DNA of 64,000 nucleotides from assembly GCA_028280845.1 (NCBI GenBank), contig JANQKZ010000035.1:248001-312000 (forward strand), given 5' to 3'. Within the stretch, counting starts at the first letter, position 1. Every line of letters begins with the position of its first letter. The position numbers and the translations under genes were made by a program. Source of the DNA: Opitutales bacterium. Its GTDB lineage: Bacteria; Verrucomicrobiota; Verrucomicrobiia; Opitutales; JABSRG01. Positions 44,123-51,988 of this stretch are shown here, piece by piece. The notes under the pieces are model-generated. The model saw only the letters and a list, made by a program, of their open reading frames with translations, ran no database searches and was not told where the DNA came from.

Positions 44123-44381
44123 GAGGTATTTGAGAGAAGGGGCAACTCACCGTTGCTCGGGGGGTGAAGGGGAAACGGATTTGGTCTCCAGGGGCTCTCG
44201 GGAGTTTCCCTGAATCATGGATATACTAAAGCAAGGGCTGGAGATTGTATTTAGCACTTATGGAATTTCATTTTTCCGTGGTGGAAGAGTCGCGGGGCTC
44301 CTCTCGGCTGCATGCCATGCAGCCCTCCCAGTTTCCAGCTACGCATAGAGCCATTTGTCCTGGGGAATTCCCAGACACTCC
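44123..44381 (-). promoter_or_regulatory. Promoter region of the 13-gene operon
   Basis: Non-coding region between the DUF1080 gene end and the transporter start. It contains the box at 44246-44263. Downstream of the box on the minus strand, GTATAT at about 44221-44226 could act as -10, which would place the box at or just upstream of -35, as in class II activation by AraC-type proteins. A separate hairpin-forming CATGCCATG patch near 44310-44325 has no evident role. Confidence 0.45.
44246..44263 (-). promoter_or_regulatory. Candidate AraC-type operator, copy A
   Basis: Minus-strand CCATAAGTGCTAAATACA. It differs at one base from copy B (49173-49190), and similarity continues outwards into the A/T-rich TGGWATTT flank. 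It lies 124 bp upstream of the MFS gene that heads the 13-gene operon. The nearby AraC regulator (49255-50097) is the likely ligand. Confidence 0.55.
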
Positions 44382-45014
44382 CTAATCGTCCAGCCGCTTC
44401 ACACGAATATTCCGGTAATGCACTTCGCTATGGGGATCATGACCCTGTAGGGCGAAGGTGCCATCCGTCAGTATCCGGTCGAATCGGTCACCCGGAAGTG
44501 CGCCCTCCGGTTGGTTATACATGAGGATCAGTTTCCCATTGATCAGCACGCGCACCTGATTGTCCTCGACAATAATTTCGTGGGTCCACCATTCGTTGTC
44601 CCTGAGCGTCGTGATCCCGATGTCAGCGGCCCCGATAATACTACCCGACTTGCGCCAATCTTTGTGATTTATGTTAACCTGACTCTCAAACCCTTTCAAA
44701 GGCCAGCCTTCGGCCTGATAGGCCGTGTGGAAGATGACACCGCCGTTCGAACCAGGCCTGGTCATGATTTCAAGTTTGAGGTGAAAGTTCTTAAAGGGCT
44801 GTTCGTCTCCAACGTAGAAGAGGTGGCAACGTGGCCCACGAGCGACCAATGCGCCGTCCAGGATAGACCAGGTGTCTGGGTTTTCGGCTGCTTTTTTCCA
44901 ACCGGAAAAGGAGCGGCCATCAAAAAGAGACTGGAAGCCGGGCTCGGCCCAAATGACGGATGCTGAATGGAGGAGAAGGCCCAACAGGAAGATCGGGAGG
45001 AGGTGCGGTTTCAT
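44382..45014 (-). CDS. DUF1080 (3-keto-disaccharide hydrolase-type) protein
   Basis: About 210 residues from ATG 45014 (MKPHLLPIFLLGLLLHSASVIWA, a signal peptide); ATG 45029 is equally possible. Concanavalin-like fold domain: 'GFQSLFDGRSFSGWKKAAENPDTWSILDGALVARG', 'FKNFHLKLEIMTRPGSNGGVIFHTAYQ', 'GFESQVNINHKDWRKSGSIIG' and 'DNEWWTHEIIVEDNQVRVLINGKLILMY', ending 'FALQGHDPHSEVHYRNIRVKRL'. The family includes 3-keto-glycoside hydrolases, which suits the abundance of Gfo/Idh/MocA dehydrogenases able to make 3-keto sugars. It is the last gene of the 55-44 kb extracellular set. Confidence 0.92.
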   Translation of the reverse strand: MKPHLLPIFLLGLLLHSASVIWAEPGFQSLFDGRSFSGWKKAAENPDTWSILDGALVARGPRCHLFYVGDEQPFKNFHLKLEIMTRPGSNGGVIFHTAYQAEGWPLKGFESQVNINHKDWRKSGSIIGAADIGITTLRDNEWWTHEIIVEDNQVRVLINGKLILMYNQPEGALPGDRFDRILTDGTFALQGHDPHSEVHYRNIRVKRLDD

Positions 45015-45121
45015 GGGTACTTTTGGCATTTGTGTGTCCGATATTCGGTAAGATAACAAATCCAATGGATACGATCCTTCATCGATATCCATGGTCTGCC
45101 GGGGGTGGTGTCTTGAATGAT

Positions 45122-46816
45122 TCAGGGATGGCGATAGGCGCCGGGGGGGATGTCGTTACTCAGCAACCAGTCAGGTCCGAGCTGGCCCCAAGGCGCCCTG
45201 GCATCGAGGCTGACGGCTCCCGCCTCTCTGCCGGCGAGGATGGCACCCCGGTTTGGCTTCGCCAAGATCTCCGCCTCGGTTAATCCATAATGTGGGATAT
45301 AAAGGGCTTTGGGATCGTTCTTTGCTTTCCATTCATCAAAAGATCCACCGTCTTCAAAGGCGTCGTCCATGTCATTGAGGGGGTTGCCGTCGATGATCAC
45401 GGTGCGGCGGATATCGACGGTTCCCATGTGGTAACCGCTGCCCAGCTTTGCACTTGGGATACCCGTTCGAGTGAGGCGGTAGGTTAAACAGTCATACCAC
45501 TGGTGTGGGGTGTTGCCCCCGCCAACTCCCGTGTAGGTTTTGTCGGTCTGGTTCCTGCGGCCATCCATGCTATTGAAATTTAAAAAGGTGCATCGATGAA
45601 AGTCATGAGGATCCATGTAGGGACTTGGCCCGTGCGTGGCCATGACCTGCCGGTCACGGACATAGCCCTGACGGCGCACGTCGCGCCCGGCGGCAATGAA
45701 GGTCTCCTCGGTCAGGAAACGCCCACTTTTGGAGTTATCGATGCCGGATCCATCCCGGTTCCAGGAAGGACCGGACCCGATGATGATGTTGCGGTAAATC
45801 CAGACATCGCCATACACGGGATTCTGACCCAGCTGCACGGCGTCGTCCATTCGGGGGCTGTCCCACAGGCAATTGATGATGTGTAGCTTTTGGGGAAACG
45901 CCCCCAGGACCCCGTCGAAGTAGTCATAGAAACCGCTGTTCTCAAGAATGACATCGCCGGTCACGTTCTTACCGGAGAGGAGCTGGCGTTTGCCCTGGTT
46001 TTGGACATCGCGCAGGTGGGTTGATTTTATATGCTCCCAGGTCTGGACCCGTTGGGAACCGGCGGATCCCCAGCAGGTGTCCATGTGCAGCCCGCCACCA
46101 TCTATCCGTACCGCAGTTTTGGCGGCGATCCACTTGGAGCGATATAGCCTTAAATGAATGGAGCCCCTGGCGGTTTCGAAAGGGACGCGGAATCCGCGCA
46201 TCTCCACACCCTCGATCTGGTGGTCCCCGTAGGTCCGAATGCCGACATCCAGGTAAGTGTTAATGCGTTCGAAATCGTCTGAGTTGGCATCATCGTTCCA
46301 GGCATTCAAATAAGTTTCCCCCTCAAGTGCTTCATGACTCATGCCTGTAAGGGTAATCTGGGTACCATCTTTGCCGGCGTGGGGTCCCGCGTATTCGGGG
46401 CTTTGGGGATTGGCGGCCACCTCGCTTAAGCCCACCGGCAGCCAGTACCAGCGACCGCCCGGGTCGGTCAGGTCTCCCGGAAAGGTGTAGAAATGCCGCT
46501 GCGACCTCAAGGCTACGTCGAGAATCTGGTTGCCGCTGGATTGGATAATCGCCTGATCGGAAAAACTTTCGCAGGGACGAGCGGATTTGATGGACTGGTT
46601 CCCACGCAGTTCCAGGGTTCTCGAAAGGGTATAGATGCCATCGTTTTTCAGAACAAAGGTAGCATCCAATCCCCCGGCGGTTACCGCGGCGAGCAGCGTA
46701 TCTGCGCCGGGCTCCACCTGAATTTCTTTTGCAGTGATGGAAAGGGCAAGCAGGAGGCTTGCCGCGAAGGGGAGGGCGACTAGCCCACCGGTTGTATGCT
46801 GGGGTCGGGACATCAT
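45122..46816 (-). CDS. Right-handed parallel beta-helix protein, polysaccharide lyase-like, exported
   Basis: About 565 residues from ATG 46816 (MMSRPQHTTGGLVALPFAASLLLALSITA, signal peptide); the longer frame to 47002 overlaps the upstream gene and is not used. 'EIQVEPGADTLLAAVTAGGLDATFVLKNDGIYTLSRTLELRGNQSIKS' is the chondroitinase-B/alginate-lyase-like opening of a beta-helix. Rungs follow ('VEMRGFRVPFETARGSIHLRLYRSKWIAAKTAVRIDGGGLHMD...'). The late 'YMDPHDFHRCTFLNFNSMDGRRNQTD' may lie near the active site. PL6-like or other beta-helix lyase activity on an acidic polysaccharide is plausible; catalytic residues were not identified. Confidence 0.8.
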   Translation of the reverse strand: MMSRPQHTTGGLVALPFAASLLLALSITAKEIQVEPGADTLLAAVTAGGLDATFVLKNDGIYTLSRTLELRGNQSIKSARPCESFSDQAIIQSSGNQILDVALRSQRHFYTFPGDLTDPGGRWYWLPVGLSEVAANPQSPEYAGPHAGKDGTQITLTGMSHEALEGETYLNAWNDDANSDDFERINTYLDVGIRTYGDHQIEGVEMRGFRVPFETARGSIHLRLYRSKWIAAKTAVRIDGGGLHMDTCWGSAGSQRVQTWEHIKSTHLRDVQNQGKRQLLSGKNVTGDVILENSGFYDYFDGVLGAFPQKLHIINCLWDSPRMDDAVQLGQNPVYGDVWIYRNIIIGSGPSWNRDGSGIDNSKSGRFLTEETFIAAGRDVRRQGYVRDRQVMATHGPSPYMDPHDFHRCTFLNFNSMDGRRNQTDKTYTGVGGGNTPHQWYDCLTYRLTRTGIPSAKLGSGYHMGTVDIRRTVIIDGNPLNDMDDAFEDGGSFDEWKAKNDPKALYIPHYGLTEAEILAKPNRGAILAGREAGAVSLDARAPWGQLGPDWLLSNDIPPGAYRHP

Positions 46817-46884
46817 TTCAGGGCTTTCTCTTGCGGCGTTAACGGTTCGTATGTGGGGTAATGTCCGCCAAATGGTGCGTGGAC

Positions 46885-47769
46885 TTAAAAGTCGTCGCGG
46901 GTGGTCCAGACCTTGATATTGGAATATTCGGCGGCCCGGGTCCACATATGGCGGAAACCAATGGGTCCATGGGTAACCTCGGGGAACATCGAGGTGTCCC
47001 AATAGACGGTGACGGTTTCGTCCGGGGATTGCACGCGAATGGCCAGGTGCCGGCCCCGTTTGACCACTTGCATTTTGTGGCGCTCACCGGGCGCAAACAT
47101 CTTGACGGCTTCATTGCCGCCCGGAATGAGGGTGTCGGCTAGAGATTCCCTGGCCGGGTAGCGACGCGCCCGTATGTAGGAAGTGGTTTCCCGGTTTATA
47201 GCATCGGCGGGATTGCTGAAGGCCGCATAGCTGATATGCAATAAATTCATATTCCTGAAATAGGAGGACATGTAGGGGATCTTCCGGTCGTCCGACCACT
47301 CCAGGATATCCGTAGGAAATTCCTCTGTCCCCAAACCAGTTGCCTGGATGTAGAGGATGTTGACCAGACGCCAGATGGTATCCATCCGCCGGTAATCGTA
47401 CTCGATACGGATATCGCCGGAAAAGGACTTTCGCGTCCAGAGCACGGCGTGTGAGGCATTGTCGCCGCTGACCTGTCCAGCGGTGAAGTACATGCCCCCG
47501 GGCGTGTTTTTCACGTCGGCCCGCAACCCATCTAGGTGCCAGTTCTTCCGCCAATTCTTTGTCCCGGGATCCTTAAACTGCAGGTCCCAATCCGCCTGCA
47601 TCAGTTTTTCAAACATGGCGTCCGCCTCGGGACCGGTTGTCGAGTCGCCTGAAAGGGCGGCAGGCACCATCAGCAAAAGGATGAAAAGGGACATTCCTTT
47701 CAGGGCATCAAGCGGCGTGGGGAGTCGTGACCGCGGAGCAGGCTGGAAACTGTGATTATCGGTCATCAT
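46885..47769 (-). CDS. DUF1961 (YesU-like) exported protein
   Basis: 294 residues, with an N-terminal hydrophobic signal (MSLFILLLMVPAALSG) after about 25 residues. The beta-jelly-roll domain shows 'FEKLMQADWDLQFKDPGTKNWRKNWHLDGLRADV', 'MYFTAGQVSGDNASHAVLWTRKSFSGDIRIEYDYRRMD', 'LVNILYIQATGLGTEEFPTDILEWSDDRKIPYMSSYFRNMNLLHISYAAF' and 'DYIRARRYP'-like 'YIRARRYPARESL', all matching the YesU-type family found with rhamnogalacturonan and other PL operons. Role in polysaccharide breakdown is inferred. 33 bp downstream of the FG-GAP gene, so co-transcribed. Confidence 0.82.
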   Translation of the reverse strand: MMTDNHSFQPAPRSRLPTPLDALKGMSLFILLLMVPAALSGDSTTGPEADAMFEKLMQADWDLQFKDPGTKNWRKNWHLDGLRADVKNTPGGMYFTAGQVSGDNASHAVLWTRKSFSGDIRIEYDYRRMDTIWRLVNILYIQATGLGTEEFPTDILEWSDDRKIPYMSSYFRNMNLLHISYAAFSNPADAINRETTSYIRARRYPARESLADTLIPGGNEAVKMFAPGERHKMQVVKRGRHLAIRVQSPDETVTVYWDTSMFPEVTHGPIGFRHMWTRAAEYSNIKVWTTRDDF

Positions 47770-47802
47770 AGTCCTATGAAAAATCGGACAGTTGCGATTT
47801 GC

Positions 47803-49068
47803 CTATTTCTGAAGCCAGATGTCGATTCTGGGGACATACCAGGTATAGGGTTTGCTGAGAATATCTAATTTTCCGTCTCCATTGAGATCGGCTACCTGAC
47901 CTTCGTGGATATCGAAGCCTTGCAAAAAGACTTCGCGCTGCAAGTCACCGGTGCCATCGCCATACCAAATCCATGCCTTAGCGTCAGGATTACTAATCCG
48001 CTCACTCCGGTCCCAGTCAGCCATTTCGGCCGAAAAAATGTCGAGGAGGCCGTCACCGTTAATATCGGCGATTTCCAGGGTATGTCCATGGCTCATTTGC
48101 CGCTCCAGCAGGTCGTAGCCAACCCAGTCCCCTGGGTTTAGAGGATCACCAACACATTGATACCAACGGATACGGCCAATGGAATCTCCCGGCGAGAAAA
48201 CAAGGCGCGGCACCTGCTCACCTTTAATCTTGATGGCAGCGACGCGCCCCGGCTCATCGGTAACCCGGACGGGCTTGAAATTGTAGCCCGAAATGTGCTT
48301 GAACCAATGGATGCCGGCTACCAGGTCTAGCCGTCCGTCCCCATCGATATCGGCAACGTCCATGCCCTCGGGTTTGTTTTTAGTGCCCAGGTTCGCGGTG
48401 TCGAAGATTTCAACGTAATTCCAGGGACCGGAATGATGGCGTGGATTATCGGGGATATCCGCGATAAACAGTTTGTTGGCCCGGTTATTCCAAAAAGCCA
48501 GTTGTGCTTTACCCGTTCCCATGAAATCGGCAAAGGCCTGGTCATGGTGAGCGTTGCCTCCGCCGTCTTTAATAATGTGACGTTTCCAGGTGGTGTTGAA
48601 ATCCAAGTCAGGCGCTGGGTTTTCCCACCACCACATCTGGTTGCTGCCGCCATCTCCCCCCAGCACCAGGTCCAGGTCGCCGTCTCCATCGATATCATGA
48701 ACCGCACCTCCTGCCTCGATTCGAATTTTCTTCGATTCAATCACGAAACGGTCCCAGCCTTTTTTGTGGCGCAAGTAGCCTACAATCGAAGGCCCTAACA
48801 GCCCGTCAGGCCCTTCATGGCACCCGATAACAAAATCTTTGAGTCCGTCCCCGTTAATGTCGAAGACCAGCGATGCGGTCTGGTTGCACTTTTCCGTGGG
48901 TACTTCCAAATCGCCGTTCACGGTAGAGCGGTGTTTCCACTGGGGTCCGGCTTTCAGAAGGCCGGGTAGAAATACGAGCAAGAAACAGAGGTAGGCGAAA
49001 CAGGGGTGATGAACGCGGCGTCCCGATAACGCAGGGCCCCGTTGGCTTCCAGGGAGGGGGCTATTCAT
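47803..49068 (-). CDS. FG-GAP/VCBS repeat protein, exported
   Basis: 421 residues. Signal anchor/peptide FAYLCFLLVFLPGLLKAG, then a seven-bladed beta-propeller with calcium-binding D-x-D-G-D loops: 'VFDINGDGLKDFVIG', 'VHDIDGDGDLDLVLGGDGG', 'VADIDGDGRLDLVAG', 'IADINGDGLLDIFSAEM' and 'VADLNGDGKLDILSK'. No catalytic motif. Such proteins bind or display polysaccharides, or act as PL11-like lyases when longer. First gene of a transcription unit whose promoter carries box copy B at 49173-49190. Confidence 0.9.
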   Translation of the reverse strand: MNSPLPGSQRGPALSGRRVHHPCFAYLCFLLVFLPGLLKAGPQWKHRSTVNGDLEVPTEKCNQTASLVFDINGDGLKDFVIGCHEGPDGLLGPSIVGYLRHKKGWDRFVIESKKIRIEAGGAVHDIDGDGDLDLVLGGDGGSNQMWWWENPAPDLDFNTTWKRHIIKDGGGNAHHDQAFADFMGTGKAQLAFWNNRANKLFIADIPDNPRHHSGPWNYVEIFDTANLGTKNKPEGMDVADIDGDGRLDLVAGIHWFKHISGYNFKPVRVTDEPGRVAAIKIKGEQVPRLVFSPGDSIGRIRWYQCVGDPLNPGDWVGYDLLERQMSHGHTLEIADINGDGLLDIFSAEMADWDRSERISNPDAKAWIWYGDGTGDLQREVFLQGFDIHEGQVADLNGDGKLDILSKPYTWYVPRIDIWLQK

Positions 49069-49254
49069 GGGGGTGATGAGGGGAAGGGATGATCCGGGGT
49101 TTCAGAAGAGAATGAAGGCGGGGATTCAGACACCGCCCCAATTTACCAAAGTGTATAGGAGGGTGCGGCAGATGTATTTAGCAGTTATGGTATTTTTTTT
49201 TCCTTTTGTGGAAAGGAAAGGCCTGCGGTGGGCGGAGCGCGGAGATTCCGTCAA
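49069..49254 (-). promoter_or_regulatory. Promoter region of the FG-GAP/DUF1961/beta-helix unit
   Basis: 186 bp between the AraC gene and the FG-GAP gene. Box copy B is at 49173-49190. On the minus strand TATACA at about 49152-49157 lies at a similar distance from the box as GTATAT does in the other promoter. A run of T's on the plus strand (49192-49200) follows the AraC gene end. Confidence 0.45.
49173..49190 (-). promoter_or_regulatory. Candidate AraC-type operator, copy B
   Basis: Minus-strand CCATAACTGCTAAATACA, 17 of 18 bases identical to copy A at 44246-44263. It lies 105 bp upstream of the FG-GAP gene start and about 65 bp downstream of the end of the AraC regulator gene. Confidence 0.55.
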
Positions 49255-50097
49255 TTACCGGGAGACGAGCGGGTTTTCTCTCCAGGCGGATGGCGCGACT
49301 CCGACCTGCCGTTTAAAGAGGCGGTTAAAATCGTGCTGGCGGGGATACCCCACTTTGGCGGCAATCTCTTTGATACTGAGGTTGGTTTCCAAGAGGAGGT
49401 TTTTGGCATATTCCAGTCTCAAGCGAAACAGCATCTCCCGGGGGGAACACCCGAAAGATTTGCGGAAAGCATGTCGGGCGGAATCATAATTGGGTGATTC
49501 AAAGAGGAAGGAAAGATCGTCATTGGGTCGGCTGACTCCTTGATTCACCAGGTGCCAGAGCCGGGCGACGTCGGGATTGGGTGGCGTGTTCAGCGGGAGG
49601 CTGGTGCCTCCGGATTCCGTGCACCAGCGCTCGATATTGAGCAGGAGGAGCTCCAACCAGGTCGATACCGCAAAATCAAAATGTTTCCGCCGGGCGGAGC
49701 GTTCATTGAATATCTGCCAGAACATCCACTGAAAGGCACCCGCCTGTTCGGGATTCAGTTCCCACACCCGGTGGGCGGGCCTGGGCTGACGTAAATGGAC
49801 GAAGGTTTCGCTTAAGGAGTCATTCAGATTGAAATGAAGCACCCAGAACCGGGGTTTGTCCTTTCCGTTGCAAATGGCTCCGTGTTCTTCCTGAAGGTGG
49901 TAGAGGTAAAGCGTGTTGGGGCGCGTGGGTTTTTCTCCATCGGGGTGAAGAATCCGGCAGGAGCCATCCGTGACCAGGGTAAATTCAAGAAAGTTGTGCC
50001 GGTGGGGTCCAAACACCTCGGCACCTTGGGCTTCGATCACGCGCATGGAGACCAAATCCACGAATTGTCCGGTCGAGTCTGGATCCAGGTGCTTCAT
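49255..50097 (-). CDS. AraC-family transcriptional regulator
   Basis: About 280 residues from ATG 50097 (MKHLDPDSTGQFVD); ATG 50160 is an alternative. The N-terminal cupin sensor has 'GPHRHNFLEFTLVTDGSCRILHPDGEKPTRPNTLYLYHLQEEHG' and should bind a sugar. The C-terminal domain has two helix-turn-helix units: 'NPDVARLWHLVNQGVSRPNDDLSFLFESPNYDSARHAFRKSFGCSPREMLFRLRLEYAKNLLLETNLSIKEIAAKVGYPRQHDFNRLFKRQVGVAPSAWR' contains the usual 'SIKEIAAKVGY' second helix. The gene lies between the two near-identical boxes it probably binds (copies A and B). Likely an inducer-dependent activator of the sugar operon and its extracellular partners. Confidence 0.9.
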   Translation of the reverse strand: MKHLDPDSTGQFVDLVSMRVIEAQGAEVFGPHRHNFLEFTLVTDGSCRILHPDGEKPTRPNTLYLYHLQEEHGAICNGKDKPRFWVLHFNLNDSLSETFVHLRQPRPAHRVWELNPEQAGAFQWMFWQIFNERSARRKHFDFAVSTWLELLLLNIERWCTESGGTSLPLNTPPNPDVARLWHLVNQGVSRPNDDLSFLFESPNYDSARHAFRKSFGCSPREMLFRLRLEYAKNLLLETNLSIKEIAAKVGYPRQHDFNRLFKRQVGVAPSAWRENPLVSR

Positions 50098-50209
50098 CGA
50101 ACGCGGTTTGGTTGTCCCATGATGGATGGTAAGGGAAAATGGGATGCAGTGGAATTCCATAATTGCCAACCTGCATAGGCTCGAACCGCTAATCGCATTG
50201 CGGCAGGGA

Positions 50210-50692
50210 CTACCGGTTTTCGCTGAAGAGGGGGTACCACTGAATGGCTTCGAGGTTGAGGTTGGGCCTTCGGCTTTGGGGTCTGGGACCATAATGGGCC
50301 GCGAGGTAATCCAGGATCACGGGTTCTTGTTCCCCCAGATCCCAGAGGTTTTGTGTCTCCTGCATCCAGTCGATCAGGGCGGCCCACCCATCCCGGCTAT
50401 TCCGGTTTTGCGCCACCAGCAGGAGGGAATGACAGGGAGCACAATGCTGGCGCACGGCCTCATGCCCTTCTGCGATGACGATGGAGTTGTCAAAAACCGG
50501 GTCCTCGTCCCCCTCTACGGAAGAGGAGAGGTTTTGGCGGTTTGCCGGAGCATTCACGTGGGCCGGGGAACGGGCCTTGTGGACCAGGATGGCCGCGACA
50601 AAGAGCAGAAAGGGACCCAGAATCAGGGCCAGCATGACGGCCAACTGGAAATTCCAGGAAGCGGATCGTTTGCGGGGCGAAATAGAGGCCAT
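50210..50692 (-). CDS. Membrane-anchored monohaem cytochrome c (SorB-like)
   Basis: 160 residues. One N-terminal membrane helix (LAVMLALILGPFLLFVAAILV) and a C-x-x-C-H haem site at Cys84-His88 (RQHCAPCHSLL). A downstream 'VILDYLAAHYG' segment is typical of small cytochromes c. It begins 12 bp after the stop of the sulfite oxidase-like gene, the SorA-SorB arrangement, and should take electrons from it to the respiratory chain. The axial Met is not certain from sequence. Confidence 0.82.
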   Translation of the reverse strand: MASISPRKRSASWNFQLAVMLALILGPFLLFVAAILVHKARSPAHVNAPANRQNLSSSVEGDEDPVFDNSIVIAEGHEAVRQHCAPCHSLLLVAQNRNSRDGWAALIDWMQETQNLWDLGEQEPVILDYLAAHYGPRPQSRRPNLNLEAIQWYPLFSENR

Positions 50693-50704
50693 CGGTCAAC
50701 GGAG

Positions 50705-51955
50705 TTAAACCAGGCGAACCGCGATCCGGTGGCAGGCGTTATTCAAGTATCCACGGGGGTTCCAACCGGGGACAATCATGGGCTGCATTCGCCCTGCATC
50801 GTCGGTGGCCCGGGCCCAGACTTCATAGTAGCCCTTTCGGGGGAAATTCGCCTCGGCCTCCCATTGTTGCCAGGCAAACCGGTTAGCGGGGTCCCGTAGC
50901 CGGCAGGACTTCCAGGTCGCCCCGAAATCGATGGAGATGTCCATAGCCTGGACCTTTCCCTCACCGCCCCAGGCATGCCCGCCTAAGGAAAGGGATTTCC
51001 CCAGGGGGAGGACCACTCCGGACTTGGGGCGGGTAATGAGTGATTTCACCGGCATGGCATGGATGATCTCCATCGCTTCGTCCGGGACGTCGCTCCCCGG
51101 GGCGATGGGCTGGCGGGGGACCCGGTAGGATTTTCCGCCCATCTTCTGGCCGTCGTGAACCCGATCCCGGATGACAATACGGTTGATCCACTTTCCGGAA
51201 ACCGACCCGGGCCAGCCGCCAAAGACCAGGCGCAGGGGGAATCCGTGGGCGAGGGGGAGGGCTTTCCCGTTCATTTCCCAGGCGAGGAGGGATTCGTCCT
51301 CCAAGGCTTTGGCCATCGGCACCCCGCGGGAGATGGCTTCGGTGTTGCGGTCGCCGCTGAGGTGGATATCGGCTCCATAATAGGCGACATACACGGCGTC
51401 ATCGCGGACCCCTACGGCCTCGAGGACATCGCGCAGGCGCACGCCGGTCCAGAGGGGGCACCCCACTGCTCCGGTAGTCCACTGATTCCCGCTGGCGGGC
51501 GGGTTGAATTCGCTGCGCCCGTTGCCCGCACATTCGAGAACGAGCTGGTAGCTTACGGTTTCGAAATTGGATTTCAGCTCATTGAGAGAAAGGTCAGTCG
51601 GTCTCGGGCAGGATTCCCCATCGAAGCGGACCGTCCAGGCATTGGGATCGGGTTGAACCGGCATGGTACCGTTATTGCGGACGAAGAGGCGCTCGGCGGG
51701 GGTCACGGGATCGTCCAGCAGGTGGGCGGGCGTTTCCAGGTTCCAGGGCCGGTCGTTGAGGAGGCGCATTCCCGTATCCTTCCCCAGCATGTCGACGAAG
51801 GGTTCAGGGTGTTGCAGGACGACGGGCAAGAGTCCGGTGGGAAAGCGATGGGCATAGACCACGGAAATACCGAAGCCCCCGCCGAGAAAGGCGGTGACCG
51901 TATTTTTCAGAAAACGCCGGCGGCCGGGGTCATCCGGATACGGGGGATCAACCAT
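50705..51955 (-). CDS. Sulfite dehydrogenase-like molybdenum oxidoreductase (SorA-type)
   Basis: 416 residues with a Tat-like leader (GRRRFLKNTVTAFLGGG). The molybdopterin domain has 'ERLFVRNNGTMP', the Mo-ligating Cys142 in 'YQLVLECAGNGRSEFNPPASGNQWTTGAVGCPLWTGVRLRDVL', 'HGFPLRLVFGGWPGSVSGKWINRI' and a C-terminal dimerisation Ig-like domain ('SLGGHAWGGEGKVQAMDISIDFGATW...'). It oxidises sulfite to sulfate in the periplasm, passing electrons to the cytochrome encoded 12 bp downstream. Sulfite is not a sulfatase product, so a sulfonate or another sulfite source may be relevant. Confidence 0.9.
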   Translation of the reverse strand: MVDPPYPDDPGRRRFLKNTVTAFLGGGFGISVVYAHRFPTGLLPVVLQHPEPFVDMLGKDTGMRLLNDRPWNLETPAHLLDDPVTPAERLFVRNNGTMPVQPDPNAWTVRFDGESCPRPTDLSLNELKSNFETVSYQLVLECAGNGRSEFNPPASGNQWTTGAVGCPLWTGVRLRDVLEAVGVRDDAVYVAYYGADIHLSGDRNTEAISRGVPMAKALEDESLLAWEMNGKALPLAHGFPLRLVFGGWPGSVSGKWINRIVIRDRVHDGQKMGGKSYRVPRQPIAPGSDVPDEAMEIIHAMPVKSLITRPKSGVVLPLGKSLSLGGHAWGGEGKVQAMDISIDFGATWKSCRLRDPANRFAWQQWEAEANFPRKGYYEVWARATDDAGRMQPMIVPGWNPRGYLNNACHRIAVRLV

Positions 51956-51988
51956 CGTGGTGGGGGATTGGGGAGTTTCCCGGCAAAT

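Noticed and set aside
40123-51955. A full sulfoquinovose transketolase pathway from the split transketolase plus SorAB
   Set aside because: No sulfoquinovosidase, sulfoquinovose isomerase or sulfonate transporter was recognised, and the transketolase and SorAB genes lie in different parts of the locus. Kept only as a possibility to test.
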